Shown: positions 8,761 through 20,200 of the stretch, piece after piece
Layout of the letters: each line of letters begins with the position of its first letter
How positions within the stretch are numbered: position 1 is the stretch's first letter
NCBI RefSeq assembly: GCF_900116115.1
Contig: NZ_FOZP01000004.1
Location: forward strand, 69,501-133,500
Direction of reading: 5' to 3'
Source of the DNA: Lutibacter maritimus
GTDB taxonomy: Bacteria > Bacteroidota > Bacteroidia > Flavobacteriales > Flavobacteriaceae
Length of the DNA: 64,000 nucleotides
The notes under the pieces: model-generated
Told to the model about the DNA's origin: nothing
Seen by the model: only the letters and a program-made list of their open reading frames with translations
Databases searched by the model: none
Program-made: the position numbers and the translations under genes

Positions 8761-11700
8761 ATGGAAAAAATTTCAGTTTATAAACCAAAAAATAAAATAC
8801 GAATTGTAACTGCCGCATCGCTATTTGACGGTCATGATGCAGCTATAAATATCATGCGGAGAATTATTCAGGCAACAGGCGTTGAAGTTATTCATTTAGG
8901 ACATGATAGAAGTGTTGAAGAAGTTGTAAACTGTGCAATTGAAGAAGATGCAAATGCCATTGCAATGACATCTTACCAAGGAGGTCATATGGAATATTTT
9001 AAGTATATGTATGATTTACTGCAAGAAAAAGGCGCACCACACATTAAAATATTTGGTGGCGGAGGTGGTGTTATTCTTCCTGATGAAATTAAAGAATTGA
9101 TGGATTATGGCGTTACTAGAATCTATTCTCCAGATGATGGAAGAGAAATGGGTTTGCAAGGAATGATTAATGATATGATAGAAAAAAGCGATTTTCCATC
9201 AGGTGAAATTATTGATTTTTCTATAGAAGATTTAACTAAAAAGAATGCCTCACTTTTAGCACGTTCAATTTCTGCTGCTGAAAATTTTTCTGAAAAGCAT
9301 TCAGAATTTATAAAAGAATTAAGAACCATTTCAAAAAAATCTGATATTCCAATTTTAGGAATTACCGGAACAGGAGGTTCTGGTAAATCTTCTACTGTTG
9401 ATGAATTAGTGCGAAGATTTTTAAATGATTTTCCAACCAAAACTATTGGAATTATATCTGTAGATCCATCAAAAAGAAAAACTGGCGGAGCTTTATTAGG
9501 CGATAGAATTAGAATGAATTCTATTAAAAACAATCGAGTTTATATGCGCTCTTTAGCAACCAGACAAGCAAATTTAGCGTTGTCTAAGCACGTAAGTGAC
9601 GCAGTTGCTATTTTAAAAGTAGCTGGTTACGATTTGGTGATTTTAGAAACTTCTGGAATAGGACAAAGTGATACGGAAATTTTAGAGCACTCTGATGTTT
9701 CTTTATATGTTATGACTCCAGAATATGGTGCTGCAACGCAATTGGAAAAAATTGACATGCTAGATTTTGCGGATGTTATTGCGTTGAATAAGTTTGATAA
9801 ACGTGGTGCTTTAGATGCTTTGCGTGATGTTAAAAAGCAATACCAACGCAACCATAATTTATGGGAAACGGATGCAAACGCTATGCCTGTTTACGGTACC
9901 ATTGCATCTCAATTTAACGATCCTGGAACCAATGAATTATACAGCGTACTTATTAAAAAAATAAATGATAAAACAAACGCAAATTTTGAAAGCTCCTTTG
10001 AGTTAAAAGAAAATTTAAGTGAAAAACAATTTATAATTCCACCAAACAGAACTCGCTATTTATCTGAAATTACTGAGAATAATAGAGCCTACACAAAAGA
10101 AAGTTTATCGCAAAAAGAAGTTGCTCAAAAATTATTTGGTATTTATAAAACCATTGAATCAGTTTGTTCAATTAAACCTGAATTAACTGAAATTGGATTG
10201 AATGAGGATGAGATTCTGAAACAAGTTAAGAATAATAATTCAAAAGAATTAATTGTGCTACTCTTTAAAGAATTTTCACGAGTAAAAATGGATTTAAATC
10301 CGCACAATTGGAATATTATTTTAAACTGGGAAACAAAAAAACAATCCTACAAAAATGATATTTATTCTTATAAAGTTAGAGACAAAGAAATTTGTATACA
10401 AACACATAGCGAATCACTTTCTCATTTACAAATTCCAAAAATAGCGTTGCCAAAATATGAAGCTTGGGGAGATATTTTATATTGGAGTTTAGAAGAAAAT
10501 GTTCCTGGGGAATTTCCTTATACTGCAGGGCTTTTTCCATTTAAAAGAACTGGCGAAGATCCAACTAGAATGTTTGCCGGTGAAGGAGGTCCAGAACGCA
10601 CCAACAGACGTTTTCATTATGTAAGTTTAGGATTGCCTGCCAAACGTTTATCTACAGCTTTTGATTCGGTTACTTTGTATGGAAATGACCCTGATATTCG
10701 TCCAGATATTTACGGAAAAATTGGAAATGCAGGCGTTTCTATTTGTTGTTTAGACGATGCTAAAAAATTGTACTCTGGTTTTGAGCTAACCAACCCAATG
10801 ACTTCGGTTTCAATGACAATTAACGGTCCTGCACCAATGATGTTGGCATTTTTTATGAATGCAGCCATTGATCAAGAATGTGAAAAATACATTATTAAAA
10901 ATGGTTTAGAAAAAGAAATTGAAATCAAAATTGCTAAAATCTATAAAGAAAAAGGTGTAGAGCGTCCAAAATATCAAGGAAAATTACCAGAAGGGAATAA
11001 TGGTTTAGGATTACTTTTATTAGGTGTTACTGGTGATGAAGTGTTACCAAATGATGTATATCAAAAAATTAAAAAAGAAACTATTTCAACAGTTAGAGGA
11101 ACTGTACAAGCTGATATTTTAAAAGAAGATCAAGCGCAAAACACCTGTATATTTTCAACTGAATTTGCATTGCGATTAATGGGTGATGTTCAGGAATATT
11201 TTATCGCAAATAATATACGCAATTTTTATTCAGTTTCTATTTCTGGCTATCATATTGCTGAAGCTGGTGCAAATCCAATTTCGCAATTAGCTTTTACCTT
11301 AGCAAACGGATTTACGTATGTAGAATATTATTTATCAAGAGGAATGGACATTAACAAATTTGGTCCAAACCTATCTTTTTTCTTTTCAAATGGTGTAGAT
11401 CCAGAATATGCAGTAATTGGTAGAGTTGCTCGTAAAATTTGGGCAAAAGCATTAAAAAATAAATATGGCGCAAATGAACGTGCTCAAATGTTAAAATATC
11501 ATATTCAAACCTCTGGAAGAAGTTTACACGCACAAGAAATAGATTTTAATGATATACGAACAACATTACAAGCATTGTATGCCATTTATGATAATTGTAA
11601 TAGTTTGCATACCAATGCTTATGATGAAGCAATTACAACTCCAACAGAAGAAAGTGTACGCAGAGCAATGGCAATTCAACTAATTATTAACAAAGAATTA

Positions 11701-12195
11701 GGATTAACAAAAAATGAAAATCCAATTCAAGGTGCATTTATTATTGAAGAATTAACCGATTTGGTGGAAGAAGCTGTATACAAAGAATTTGATAGAATTA
11801 CAGAACGTGGTGGTGTTTTGGGCGCTATGGAAACTATGTACCAAAGAGGGAAAATTCAGGAAGAAAGTTTGTATTATGAAACTTTGAAACACAACGGAGA
11901 TTTTCCAATTATTGGTGTAAATACTTTTTTAAGCAGCAAAGGCTCACCTACCGTTTTACCACAGGAAGTAATTAGAGCAACTGAAGATGAAAAGCAATAT
12001 CAAATTACCGTTGTTAATAATTTAAACAAAGGAAATAAAAATAAGGTTTTAAAACAAATTGAGTTGCTGAAACAAAAATCTATCAACAATCAAAATATTT
12101 TTGAACAGTTAATGGAGGCTTGTAAAGTTTGCTCTATTGGTGAAATTACAGAAGCTTTATTTGAAGTTGGTGGACAATATAGAAGAAATATGTAA
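8761..12195 (+). CDS. icmF: Fused isobutyryl-CoA mutase with G-protein chaperone (IcmF)
   Basis: B12-dependent acyl-CoA mutase in which three parts are joined: a cobalamin domain (residues ~12-145; DGHD with His25 as cobalt ligand), a MeaB-like GTPase (~195-410; P-loop [10 protein letters not shown]209) and the mutase barrel (~540-1090). The two substrate-selecting positions are Phe592 (in AGLFPFKR) and Gln793 (in KEDQAQNT), where methylmalonyl-CoA mutases carry Tyr and Arg; this points to isobutyryl/n-butyryl-CoA as substrate. 1144 aa is slightly longer than characterised IcmF (~1090). It stands alone, followed by a terminator. The name is well supported; the exact substrate is inferred from the two residues. 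Confidence 0.93.
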   Translation: MEKISVYKPKNKIRIVTAASLFDGHDAAINIMRRIIQATGVEVIHLGHDRSVEEVVNCAIEEDANAIAMTSYQGGHMEYFKYMYDLLQEKGAPHIKIFGGGGGVILPDEIKELMDYGVTRIYSPDDGREMGLQGMINDMIEKSDFPSGEIIDFSIEDLTKKNASLLARSISAAENFSEKHSEFIKELRTISKKSDIPILGITGTGGSGKSSTVDELVRRFLNDFPTKTIGIISVDPSKRKTGGALLGDRIRMNSIKNNRVYMRSLATRQANLALSKHVSDAVAILKVAGYDLVILETSGIGQSDTEILEHSDVSLYVMTPEYGAATQLEKIDMLDFADVIALNKFDKRGALDALRDVKKQYQRNHNLWETDANAMPVYGTIASQFNDPGTNELYSVLIKKINDKTNANFESSFELKENLSEKQFIIPPNRTRYLSEITENNRAYTKESLSQKEVAQKLFGIYKTIESVCSIKPELTEIGLNEDEILKQVKNNNSKELIVLLFKEFSRVKMDLNPHNWNIILNWETKKQSYKNDIYSYKVRDKEICIQTHSESLSHLQIPKIALPKYEAWGDILYWSLEENVPGEFPYTAGLFPFKRTGEDPTRMFAGEGGPERTNRRFHYVSLGLPAKRLSTAFDSVTLYGNDPDIRPDIYGKIGNAGVSICCLDDAKKLYSGFELTNPMTSVSMTINGPAPMMLAFFMNAAIDQECEKYIIKNGLEKEIEIKIAKIYKEKGVERPKYQGKLPEGNNGLGLLLLGVTGDEVLPNDVYQKIKKETISTVRGTVQADILKEDQAQNTCIFSTEFALRLMGDVQEYFIANNIRNFYSVSISGYHIAEAGANPISQLAFTLANGFTYVEYYLSRGMDINKFGPNLSFFFSNGVDPEYAVIGRVARKIWAKALKNKYGANERAQMLKYHIQTSGRSLHAQEIDFNDIRTTLQALYAIYDNCNSLHTNAYDEAITTPTEESVRRAMAIQLIINKELGLTKNENPIQGAFIIEELTDLVEEAVYKEFDRITERGGVLGAMETMYQRGKIQEESLYYETLKHNGDFPIIGVNTFLSSKGSPTVLPQEVIRATEDEKQYQITVVNNLNKGNKNKVLKQIELLKQKSINNQNIFEQLMEACKVCSIGEITEALFEVGGQYRRNM

Positions 12196-12203
12196 TACTT
12201 GAA

Positions 12204-12246
12204 GTTTGAGTGTTTATAATTTTTGAATAAGTTTAAACACTCAAAC
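12204..12246. terminator. Bidirectional terminator between icmF and the 12262 gene
   Basis: Inverted repeat with 13-bp arms, GTTTGAGTGTTTA and TAAACACTCAAAC, lying in the convergent gap. T-runs are short, so efficiency is uncertain. Confidence 0.6.
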
Positions 12247-12261
12247 CTTAAATTATTTAAC

Positions 12262-12666
12262 TTATAATAAAGATTTTACATAATGTCTGTGCATCCTTCT
12301 TAATAAAATTAATTCTTTACGAAGCATGCGTACAAAATCTTTGCCATTAATTTTTGTGCGTTCAAGATTTAGACAATCTTCATATAAACAATCAATAAAA
12401 TAACGTAATGATTGAGCATACTTTAATTTTAATACTGGATTTTCCTGCGTTTCAGTTTCAGCAATTTTCGGAACTAATCCTAATGAATTCATTACCAAAC
12501 TATCTGCATACCTATCGTGTTTATTAACTGACGAATACATTGATAAAATTGTTTTATCATTAGTAACATACGAAGCTATATGACGTGATAGTTTAAAAAT
12601 ATCTAAAGATTTTTGATAAAAACTTAAATGATTTAAAGTATGTTTTTTATAATTTTTCATTTCCAT
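12262..12666 (-). CDS. Hypothetical all-helical protein, four-helix-bundle-like
   Basis: 134-aa protein without signal or membrane segment. The order FYQKSLDIFKLSRHIASYV, a central SLVMNSLGLVPKIAETET and a later SLRYFIDCLYEDCLNLE resembles the four-helix bundle proteins first named after 23S intervening sequences (QKS..., IP.NIAEG, FL..A.GSL.ELE), but similarity is weak by eye. The C-terminal tail is basic (RMLRKELILLRRMHRHY). No rRNA is nearby. It is convergent with icmF and divergent from lrp. Function unknown. Confidence 0.7.
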   Translation of the reverse strand: MEMKNYKKHTLNHLSFYQKSLDIFKLSRHIASYVTNDKTILSMYSSVNKHDRYADSLVMNSLGLVPKIAETETQENPVLKLKYAQSLRYFIDCLYEDCLNLERTKINGKDFVRMLRKELILLRRMHRHYVKSLL

Positions 12667-12779
12667 TTTTTAATAGCATCACAAATTTACCTACATTTTA
12701 AAATTTTTATATTTAATAATTAATGTGTAATTTTATTTTTCTTTAAATATTAATGGATTTTTAGATGAATACTTAAATT

Positions 12780-13235
12780 ATGAAATTAGATGATATCAAT
12801 TGGAAAATACTAAAATGTTTACAAAAAAATGCCCGACAGTCTAATACTGAAATTGCAAAACAAGTAAATATATCATCTCCTGCTGTTGCTGAACGCATAA
12901 GAAAAATGGAAGACATTGGAATTATACAAGGATATCATGCCAAAGTTTCTCATTATGAAACAGGTCATCAATTAAAAGCAATTATTACTTTAAGAGCTTT
13001 TATGGGAAGACTGAAACCATTTTTAGAAATAGTTAAAAATTTTGACGAAGTTGTAAACTGTTATAGAATTACAGGAAATGAAAATATAGTGATGGAAGTG
13101 GTTTTAAATAATCAAAAACACTTAGAAAAATTTATAGATCAGCTAATTACTTATGGTGAAACCCGAACTCATATTGTTCTTTCTAATGTTGTTGAAAATA
13201 ATCCAATTATAAAAAGAACAAATCTTAATTTATAA
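12780..13235 (+). CDS. Lrp/AsnC family transcriptional regulator
   Basis: 151-aa regulator: N-terminal winged helix (LDDINWKILKCLQKNARQSNTEIAKQVNISSPAVAERIRKMEDIGII, residues 2-48 region) and a C-terminal RAM ligand domain with VVNCYRITGNENIVMEVV. Such proteins sense amino acids and oligomerise on DNA. No target can be named; there is no amino acid gene next to it. The stop codon abuts the end of convergent recQ with no gap. Confidence 0.93.
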   Translation: MKLDDINWKILKCLQKNARQSNTEIAKQVNISSPAVAERIRKMEDIGIIQGYHAKVSHYETGHQLKAIITLRAFMGRLKPFLEIVKNFDEVVNCYRITGNENIVMEVVLNNQKHLEKFIDQLITYGETRTHIVLSNVVENNPIIKRTNLNL

Positions 13236-15350
13236 CTAACTATTACTATCAATAATAGTTAATGCTAACCGAATTTTAAAATACTCAATTTCGCCATTAA
13301 AATACTCAAAATAAGGCTTTAGCGCTTGTGGATTTTCTAACTCATTTTTGGCTAATCTTACTTTCTCCACCTCTTCATTACTCACAAATTTATATATGTC
13401 AATAGCTTTTCCGTCACTATAAAGTTTTGCTAAATGGGAAAATATAGTAGTAGATTTTAAATCTCTTTTTTCGGCAATTTCATCAATACTAAAACCTTCT
13501 TTATATAGTTCATAGGTAATTAAATTGGTATCTTTCTTTTTATGCTTTTTCTTTTTATCACCCATAAAATTGATGATTTCAGCAATAAACTCATCACCAT
13601 ATACTTCTAATTTTCGCTGTCCTACTCCACTTATTTCTAATAAATCACTTTCACTCATTGGTCTTGCGCGCTCCATCTCTTTTAAAGTAGCATCACTAAA
13701 TACTAAGTATGCAGGAATATTCTCCTCTAAAGCAATTTGATGACGCAATTTTCTCAATCTTTCAAACAACGTATCCTTTTTAGCCTTAGTAACTTTTGGC
13801 TCTTTTTGCAAAATCTGTTGCTCTTTAATATCAACAGCTTTGGTTAAACTTACAGTTGCATTTTCAAACAATACTTTTTTTGAAAATTGTGTTAATCGTA
13901 GCGCATTATTTTTATGAAAAGCTATTTCGCAATATCCTTGATTTATTAACTGAATAATATATTGTTGCCAATCGCGCCAAGAAATTTCTTTCCCAACACC
14001 GTGTGATTTTAGTTTATCATACCCTTTATCTAAAATAGCGGCATTATGCGCGCCTCGTAACACATCAATTACAGTTCCAATTGCTTCATTTTCATTTAAA
14101 CGTGTAATAACGGACAATGCTTTTTGCGCAATTATTGTTCCGTTAAAAACTTGTGGCGGATTTTTACACACATCACAATTTCCACAGTTTTCTGATAGTA
14201 ATTCACCAAAATAACTTAATAAAATTTTTCTTCGGCAAGTGGTAGCTTCAGAAAATTGTTTCATACGTTCTAATTTTGCAACTTGTACCTCCTCATTACT
14301 TGCGCCACTCATAAACTTTCGTAACTGAATTACATCTGAATAACTATGAAAAAGTAACGCTTTTGCATCTAACCCGTCACGTCCACAACGTCCAATTTCC
14401 TGATAATATCCTTCAATATTTTTAGGCATATTATAATGAATTACCCATCGAACATTGGATTTATCAATTCCCATTCCAAATGCAATGGTAGCGCAAACAA
14501 CTTGCGTTTTATCGTAAATAAAATCTTCCTGCGCTTTTGTGCGCTCTATAAAATTTAATCCGGCGTGATATGCTTTTGCGTTGATTCCATTTTGCATTAA
14601 TTTTTCAGCTAGTTGCTCGGTAGATTTTCTACTTAAACAATAAATAATTCCAGCTTCTGATGGTTTTTTTCTTATAAATTTTATAATTTGTAATACTCTA
14701 TCGTTTGCTGGACGCACCTCTAATTCTATATTTTTTCTATCAAAAGATGATAAAAATTGTGCAGCTTTTGGAATATTTAACTGCTCTAAAATATCTTTTC
14801 TCGTTGCTTTATCGGCAGTTGCAGTTAATGCAATAATTGGAGTGTTTGGTAATAATTTTTTTAAAAAACCTAGTTGCTGATATGATGGACGAAAATCATG
14901 TCCCCAAGAAGAAATACAATGCGCTTCATCAATTGCAATGCAACTAAAATATGTTTCATTTAAAATGTTTTCTAAAAAACTTAAACTTTCTGGAGCAACA
15001 TAAAGTAACTTAATTTCTTTATTAACAACCTTATCAAAAATAGCATCTTGTTCAAATTTTTCCTGACTGCTATTGTAAAAATCTGCAGTAATTCCGTTGG
15101 CATTTAAACCATCTACTTGATCTTTCATTAATGCTATTAAAGGTGAAATTACCAAGGTTACTCCTTCAAATAATAATGCTGGCAATTGAAAACAAATTGA
15201 TTTACCGCCACCAGTTGGCATGATAACTAAATTATCTTTTTTTAATAGTACAGATTCAACTATTAATTGTTGTTGATCACGAAAACTATCATAACCAAAA
15301 TATTTTTTTAAGGTAGGCAATAATTTACTTTGTGTTTCTTTTAAAAGCAT
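13236..15350 (-). CDS. recQ: ATP-dependent DNA helicase RecQ
   Basis: 3'-5' helicase for recombination repair. 704 aa with Walker A MPTGGGKSICFQLPAL, DEAH box IDEAHCISSWG, motif VI QEIGRCGRDG, a four-Cys zinc site (CRRKILLSYFGE...CGNCDVC, residues ~360-385), RQC domain (VIDVLRGA...), HRDC domain (~520-600, RPMSESDLLEISGVG) and an extra C-terminal helix-turn-helix (~620-665, LYKEGFSIDEIAEKRDLKS), an add-on common in Bacteroidota RecQ. Divergent from the gat operon across 254 bp. Confidence 0.96.
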   Translation of the reverse strand: MLLKETQSKLLPTLKKYFGYDSFRDQQQLIVESVLLKKDNLVIMPTGGGKSICFQLPALLFEGVTLVISPLIALMKDQVDGLNANGITADFYNSSQEKFEQDAIFDKVVNKEIKLLYVAPESLSFLENILNETYFSCIAIDEAHCISSWGHDFRPSYQQLGFLKKLLPNTPIIALTATADKATRKDILEQLNIPKAAQFLSSFDRKNIELEVRPANDRVLQIIKFIRKKPSEAGIIYCLSRKSTEQLAEKLMQNGINAKAYHAGLNFIERTKAQEDFIYDKTQVVCATIAFGMGIDKSNVRWVIHYNMPKNIEGYYQEIGRCGRDGLDAKALLFHSYSDVIQLRKFMSGASNEEVQVAKLERMKQFSEATTCRRKILLSYFGELLSENCGNCDVCKNPPQVFNGTIIAQKALSVITRLNENEAIGTVIDVLRGAHNAAILDKGYDKLKSHGVGKEISWRDWQQYIIQLINQGYCEIAFHKNNALRLTQFSKKVLFENATVSLTKAVDIKEQQILQKEPKVTKAKKDTLFERLRKLRHQIALEENIPAYLVFSDATLKEMERARPMSESDLLEISGVGQRKLEVYGDEFIAEIINFMGDKKKKHKKKDTNLITYELYKEGFSIDEIAEKRDLKSTTIFSHLAKLYSDGKAIDIYKFVSNEEVEKVRLAKNELENPQALKPYFEYFNGEIEYFKIRLALTIIDSNS

Positions 15351-15604
15351 TTTTTAATTTTTTTACAAAAATACATTTAATTAACAAATTAGAAGAAATT
15401 GAAATAAACTAGGGTATTTTTATCTTTAATTCAAAATACCTATTACTGAATGCACGGCATTTAATATTATAGTAAAAATTACCGCAAATGTTTATTATAA
15501 AGGCAATAAACACAAGGCTAGCAACAAAAAAAACGTGCATCCCAAGTAAAACTTTCGTAATTTCGCACACTTGACGTTTAATATATAAACAAAAAAATAA
15601 AGAC

Positions 15605-15871
15605 ATGAGTAAAATAATGACAGTCGACATATTGTCGAGTATTAAAGGAGCGCAGCCTTCAGAGGCAGTGAATAAATTATTTGATGTGATTAAAAATGCA
15701 CATACCAATAATAATTCTTTAAATAATGTCAATTATAATTGCGTGTCTGTAAACGACCTTAGAGAAGATCTTGTAGTAGAAAGTTCGGCTATTGAAAAAG
15801 AATTAATTATAGAAAACTTTCCGAACAAAAAAAACGGTTATCTAGTAGTTGCTAAAATTATAGAAGACTAG
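15605..15871 (+). CDS. gatC: GatC-like amidotransferase subunit (divergent N-terminus)
   Basis: 88-aa protein. Its C-terminal half (VNDLREDLVVESSAIEKE, then NFPNKKNGYLVVAKIIED) lines up with the conserved GatC ending LRED-x-V-x-x-S...N-x-P...GY-x-V-x-K-(I/V)-x-E. The first ~45 residues (MSKIMTVDILSSIKGAQPSE...) lack the usual GatC start with its LA-x-L-x-(L/M) and EE pattern. It is 2 bp ahead of gatA in the same operon, the normal place for gatC. I infer a shortened or remodelled GatC that still bridges GatA and GatB. An alternative is a partner specific to the GatB-AspRS fusion, with an ordinary GatC elsewhere in the genome. Confidence 0.6.
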   Translation: MSKIMTVDILSSIKGAQPSEAVNKLFDVIKNAHTNNNSLNNVNYNCVSVNDLREDLVVESSAIEKELIIENFPNKKNGYLVVAKIIED

Positions 15872-15873
15872 TT

Positions 15874-17271
15874 ATGGAATCTCAAATAAAAGCATTGCAC
15901 CAACAATTGGTGACAAAACAGATTACTTGTACTGCATTAGTAAAAGAAAAATTAGAACTACTTAAAAAGAACACACACAATACTGTTAATTCTTTGTTAG
16001 ATACTTTAGCGTTAGATTTAGCTGCAAAAGTAGATGCTAAAATTACAAAAGGTGAGGAAATTGGTTTGCTGGAAGGAATTCCTTTTGGAATTAAAGATGT
16101 GTATATGTTGCAAGGAACTTTTGCAACTGCAAGTTCCAATTTATTGAAAAATTACAAATCTGCTTACACAGCAACGGCAATTCAAAAATTATTAGATGCT
16201 GGTGCAATTCCGTTAGTGAAAGAAAATTGCGATAGTTTTGGACACGGTTCTTCTAGTGAAAATACTATTTTTGGCGCTGTTAAAAATGCTGTAAATACCG
16301 ATTTAGTTGCTGGTGGTTCAAGTGGTGGTTCTGCAGTAAATGTTGCTTTAGATTATACTGTTTTTTCTATTGGTGGAGATACTGGAGGTTCTATTCGTCA
16401 ACCTGCTGGTTACAACAATATTTACGGTTTAAAACCAACATACGGACGTATTTCTAGATATGGTTTAATGGCCTACGCATCCTCAACAGATTGTGTTGGA
16501 CCGTTAGCAAAATCTATTGAAGATATTAGAATTGTATTAAATGTAATGAGTGGAAAAGATGCTAAAGATCAAACATCCATCACCTCATCTGAAATAACTG
16601 AAGATGCTATTTTAAAAAACACTGTTAAAACTGTTGGTTATTTTAAGAATTTTATTGAAAATGATGCTATTGCCCCTAAAGTTAAAGCCGATTTTTTACA
16701 AAGTATTGAAAAAGTTAAGCTAAAAGGAATTAAAGTAAAAGAATTAGATTTCTTTCCATCAGATATTTTGGTTTCAACGTATTATACGTTGGCAATGGCC
16801 GAAACAGCTTCTAACTTATCGCGTTTAGATGGCACAAACTATGGAAATAGAATTGAAGATAAAAATTTGAAAGAAACCTATGCAGTAACGCGTTCAGAAA
16901 ATTTTTCAGAAGAAACAAAACGAAGAATTGTTGGTGGAAACCAAGTATTATCGCAAGGTTTTTCAGATGAAATTTATTTAAAAGGATTGGCTATTCGCGA
17001 TCAAATTGCTGCAAATTTCACTAAAGATTTTGAAGAAGTTGATATTATTTTATCGCCAGTTACACCTATGAGTCCACCAAAAATTGGAGATAGCTTAAAA
17101 GATCCTTTGGCCATGTATTTATCTGATGCGTACACTGTTGGTTTTAGTTTAGGACAATTACCAACGCTAACTGTGCCACAAGGAACACAAACTGGTTTGC
17201 AAATTACCGCAGCCAAAAATAACGAAGAATTGATATTGAAGTTTGCTAACTTCTTAAAAGATACAATATAA
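15874..17271 (+). CDS. gatA: Glutamyl-/aspartyl-tRNA amidotransferase subunit A
   Basis: Amidase-signature subunit that releases ammonia from glutamine for tRNA-bound Glu/Asp amidation. 465 aa. The Ser-cisSer-Lys triad is visible: Lys in PFGIKDVYM (~residue 74), the cis-Ser in GGSSGGSA (~149) and the nucleophile Ser173 in GGDTGGSIRQPAG. Also YGLKPTYGRISRYGL and the C-terminal TLTVPQGTQTGLQI. It begins 2 bp after the GatC-like gene, and its stop overlaps the ATG of gatB-aspS by one base (TAATG), so the three are translationally coupled. Confidence 0.96.
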   Translation: MESQIKALHQQLVTKQITCTALVKEKLELLKKNTHNTVNSLLDTLALDLAAKVDAKITKGEEIGLLEGIPFGIKDVYMLQGTFATASSNLLKNYKSAYTATAIQKLLDAGAIPLVKENCDSFGHGSSSENTIFGAVKNAVNTDLVAGGSSGGSAVNVALDYTVFSIGGDTGGSIRQPAGYNNIYGLKPTYGRISRYGLMAYASSTDCVGPLAKSIEDIRIVLNVMSGKDAKDQTSITSSEITEDAILKNTVKTVGYFKNFIENDAIAPKVKADFLQSIEKVKLKGIKVKELDFFPSDILVSTYYTLAMAETASNLSRLDGTNYGNRIEDKNLKETYAVTRSENFSEETKRRIVGGNQVLSQGFSDEIYLKGLAIRDQIAANFTKDFEEVDIILSPVTPMSPPKIGDSLKDPLAMYLSDAYTVGFSLGQLPTLTVPQGTQTGLQITAAKNNEELILKFANFLKDTI

Positions 17272-20200
17272 TGGAATTGGAGCAATTACAGGCGGCTATA
17301 AAAGCCCACGATTTAGAATTGGTTATTGGACTAGAAACGCACGTTCGATTAAATACCAAAACCAAGTTATTTTGTTCTTGTCCAAATCAAGAAATTGAAA
17401 CACCAAACCAAAACATTTGTTCGGTTTGTACTGGTCAAATGGGTGTTTTACCAGCATTGAATAAAGAAGCAATTACAAAAGCCATCTATTTTGGTAAAGC
17501 GGTAGATTCTTCATTTTCTAATGAAGTAATCTCTTGGGATAGAAAACATTACGAATATCCTGATAACCCGAAAAACATACAAATTACACAATATCACAAT
17601 CCTATAATTCCGGACGGACAAGTTTCTTGTTACCGAAATGATGGTTCTCAGTTTACGGTTAATTTAACGCAAGTGCATATAGAAGAAGATGCCGCAAAAT
17701 TAATGCACGAAAAGAAAGTTTCTTTGGTTGATTTTAACAAAGCCGGAGTTCCTTTAATTGAAATTGTTACAGAACCTTGTATTCGGAATATTGAAGATGC
17801 TTCTATTTACGCACAATACATTCAGCGTATTGTTCAAAACTTAGGAATTTCTGAAGCCAACCTAGAGAAAGGTGAATTTAAATCGGATGTTTCGGTTTCG
17901 CTTCGTAAAAAAAGAAGCTACGATTTAAATCCTAGAACTGAAATAAAAAACTTGAATTCATTCAAGTTTATGGTAGAAGCTTTAAAAGAAGAAATTGAAA
18001 AACAATTCAACTATTATGTTGAACATAAAGAATTTAGACCAGATCAAACCACTGTTTTATGGGATGCCGATTTAAAGCAAACTAAAACAATGCGTAAAAA
18101 GGAATTTGAAGCCGATTATCGTTTTATTTCGGAGCCAGATTTACCTTTTGTAAACATAAAAGATGTTGTAAATGCTATAAAAGTTGACAATAGTGCATTG
18201 CCGTATGCGGTTGAATCTATTTTAATTAAAGGCGGGGTTTTACCACAAGATGCTAAGTTTTTTACGGCAGATGCTGATCGATCTAAAACGTTTATGGCGA
18301 TAAATAATGTACTGAAAGATCCATCATTTGTAGCTAAAACCTTGGTAAATAATTTAAGTGCCGATGAATATTCAAAAATTAAAAATATTGAGCATTTAAT
18401 AGAAATTTTCCAATTATTTAAAGCTGAAAAAATTACAGTTGTTTTAGTTCAAAATGCCATTACTGCCTATTTAAAAGATAGAACTTTTGATTACAATAAA
18501 TATTTTGAAGAAAATACCATTTCAGAGACTCAAATTAAAAATGCTATTGAAAAAGTAATTTCAGAAAATGAAGCCATTGCCAATGAAATTAAAGCCGGAA
18601 ACCAAGGAAAAGCTGGTATTTTAGTTGGTAAAATAATTACAATAATTGGAAAAGGAGCATCAGGAAAAGTAATAAGAGAAGGTATTTTAGCTGCTTTAGG
18701 TGCTGATGAAATGCAAGCTTCAAAAAATGAAGCTCAAAAATCAAAAACAGAAAGCGCAACTACTTCATCCAAAGAACAAGAAGAAGTATTGCCAGAAATT
18801 CCTATTGTTATAAAAGAGAGGTACAGAACGCATTTAACTTCTAGTTTATCAGAAAAAAACATCAACGAAAAAATATCTTTGGCTGGTTGGGTTGCAAGTG
18901 TTCGTGACCACGGTGAATTAATTTTTATTGATTTACGTGATTCTAGTGCAGAAATTTTTCAGGTTCGTTTAAGCAGAGAATCGTTTCCTAATTTAGATGA
19001 ATTGGTAAAATTAAAACCAGAATCTGTAATTATGGTTACTGGTGTTGTGGTACAACGTAATGCCGATGATTATAATGCGGCTTTACGTACTGGTGAAATT
19101 GAATTAGAAACTTCGGAATTAGAAATTTTAAATCTTTCTAAAACCTTACCTTTTGAAATAAAAAGAGCGACAAAAACCAGTGAAAATGTTCGTTTTCAAT
19201 ATAAGTTTTTAGATCATAGAAATGATGATGTTAGACGCGTTATTGTAAACCGCCATAAAGTTATTAAATTATTACGTGACGTTTTAGATGCAGAGAATTT
19301 CTTAGAAATTGAAACACCAATTTTAAGTGCAGGAACCGATGAAGGCGCACGTGAGTTTATTGTTCCAACACGTAAACAACCAGGATTCTTTTACACGTTA
19401 CCACAAGCACCGCAGCAGTTTAAACAAATGTTAATGGTAAGTGGTTATGAAAAATATTTTCAATTTGCACGATGCTTTAGAGATGAAGATTCTCGTGGAG
19501 ATCGTCAGCCAGAGTTTACGCAATTAGATATGGAAATGGCATATGCAAGTATGCAGCAAATTATAGATTTAAACACCAAAATGTTTAATGAAGTAGTGAA
19601 AAAAATATATGGTAACAAGTGGATTTTACGTCCGTTTGAAATACTTACCTACAAACAAGCTATGGATAATTATGGTTGTGATAGACCGGATTTACGTTTT
19701 GGATTGCAATTACAAGATATCACCAATATTGTTAAGGACACTACTTTTCAGGTATTTAGCAAACCAATTGAAGATGGCGGCATTGTAAAATGTATTAAAG
19801 TATCAGCTAAAGAGCAAGGAAGTAAGCGTTTATCTAAAGGACAAATTGAAAATTTAACTTCTATTGCGCAACAAAACGGCTTGGGTGGTTTGGCTTATAT
19901 TATTGTAAATGAAGATGAATTACAATCGCCCATCATTAAGTTTTTAGGTGAAGAAATTGCAGCAGGAATTATAAAAGCTACCAATGCGCAAGTTGGTGAT
20001 ATTGTATTTTTCTCAGCGGCAGATTATACTACAGCAAACAAAGCTTTAGATGCTGTGCGTCAGGAATTGGGTAAACTATTGCATTTAATAAATCCAAAAG
20101 AATTACGCCCTGCTTGGGTAATAGATTTCCCTATGTTTGAAAGAACTGATGAAGGACGATGGACCTTTACACACAATCCGTTTTCGATGCCTGCTGTGTA

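Noticed and set aside
12262-12666. 23S rRNA intervening-sequence protein
   Set aside because: Only weak resemblance and no rRNA gene in the window; kept as a hypothetical helical protein.
15409-15732. 107-codon minus-strand frame with hydrophobic segments across the gatC-like start
   Set aside because: It overlaps the promoter and first half of the gatC-like gene antisense, and no homologous pattern was seen; treated as a shadow.
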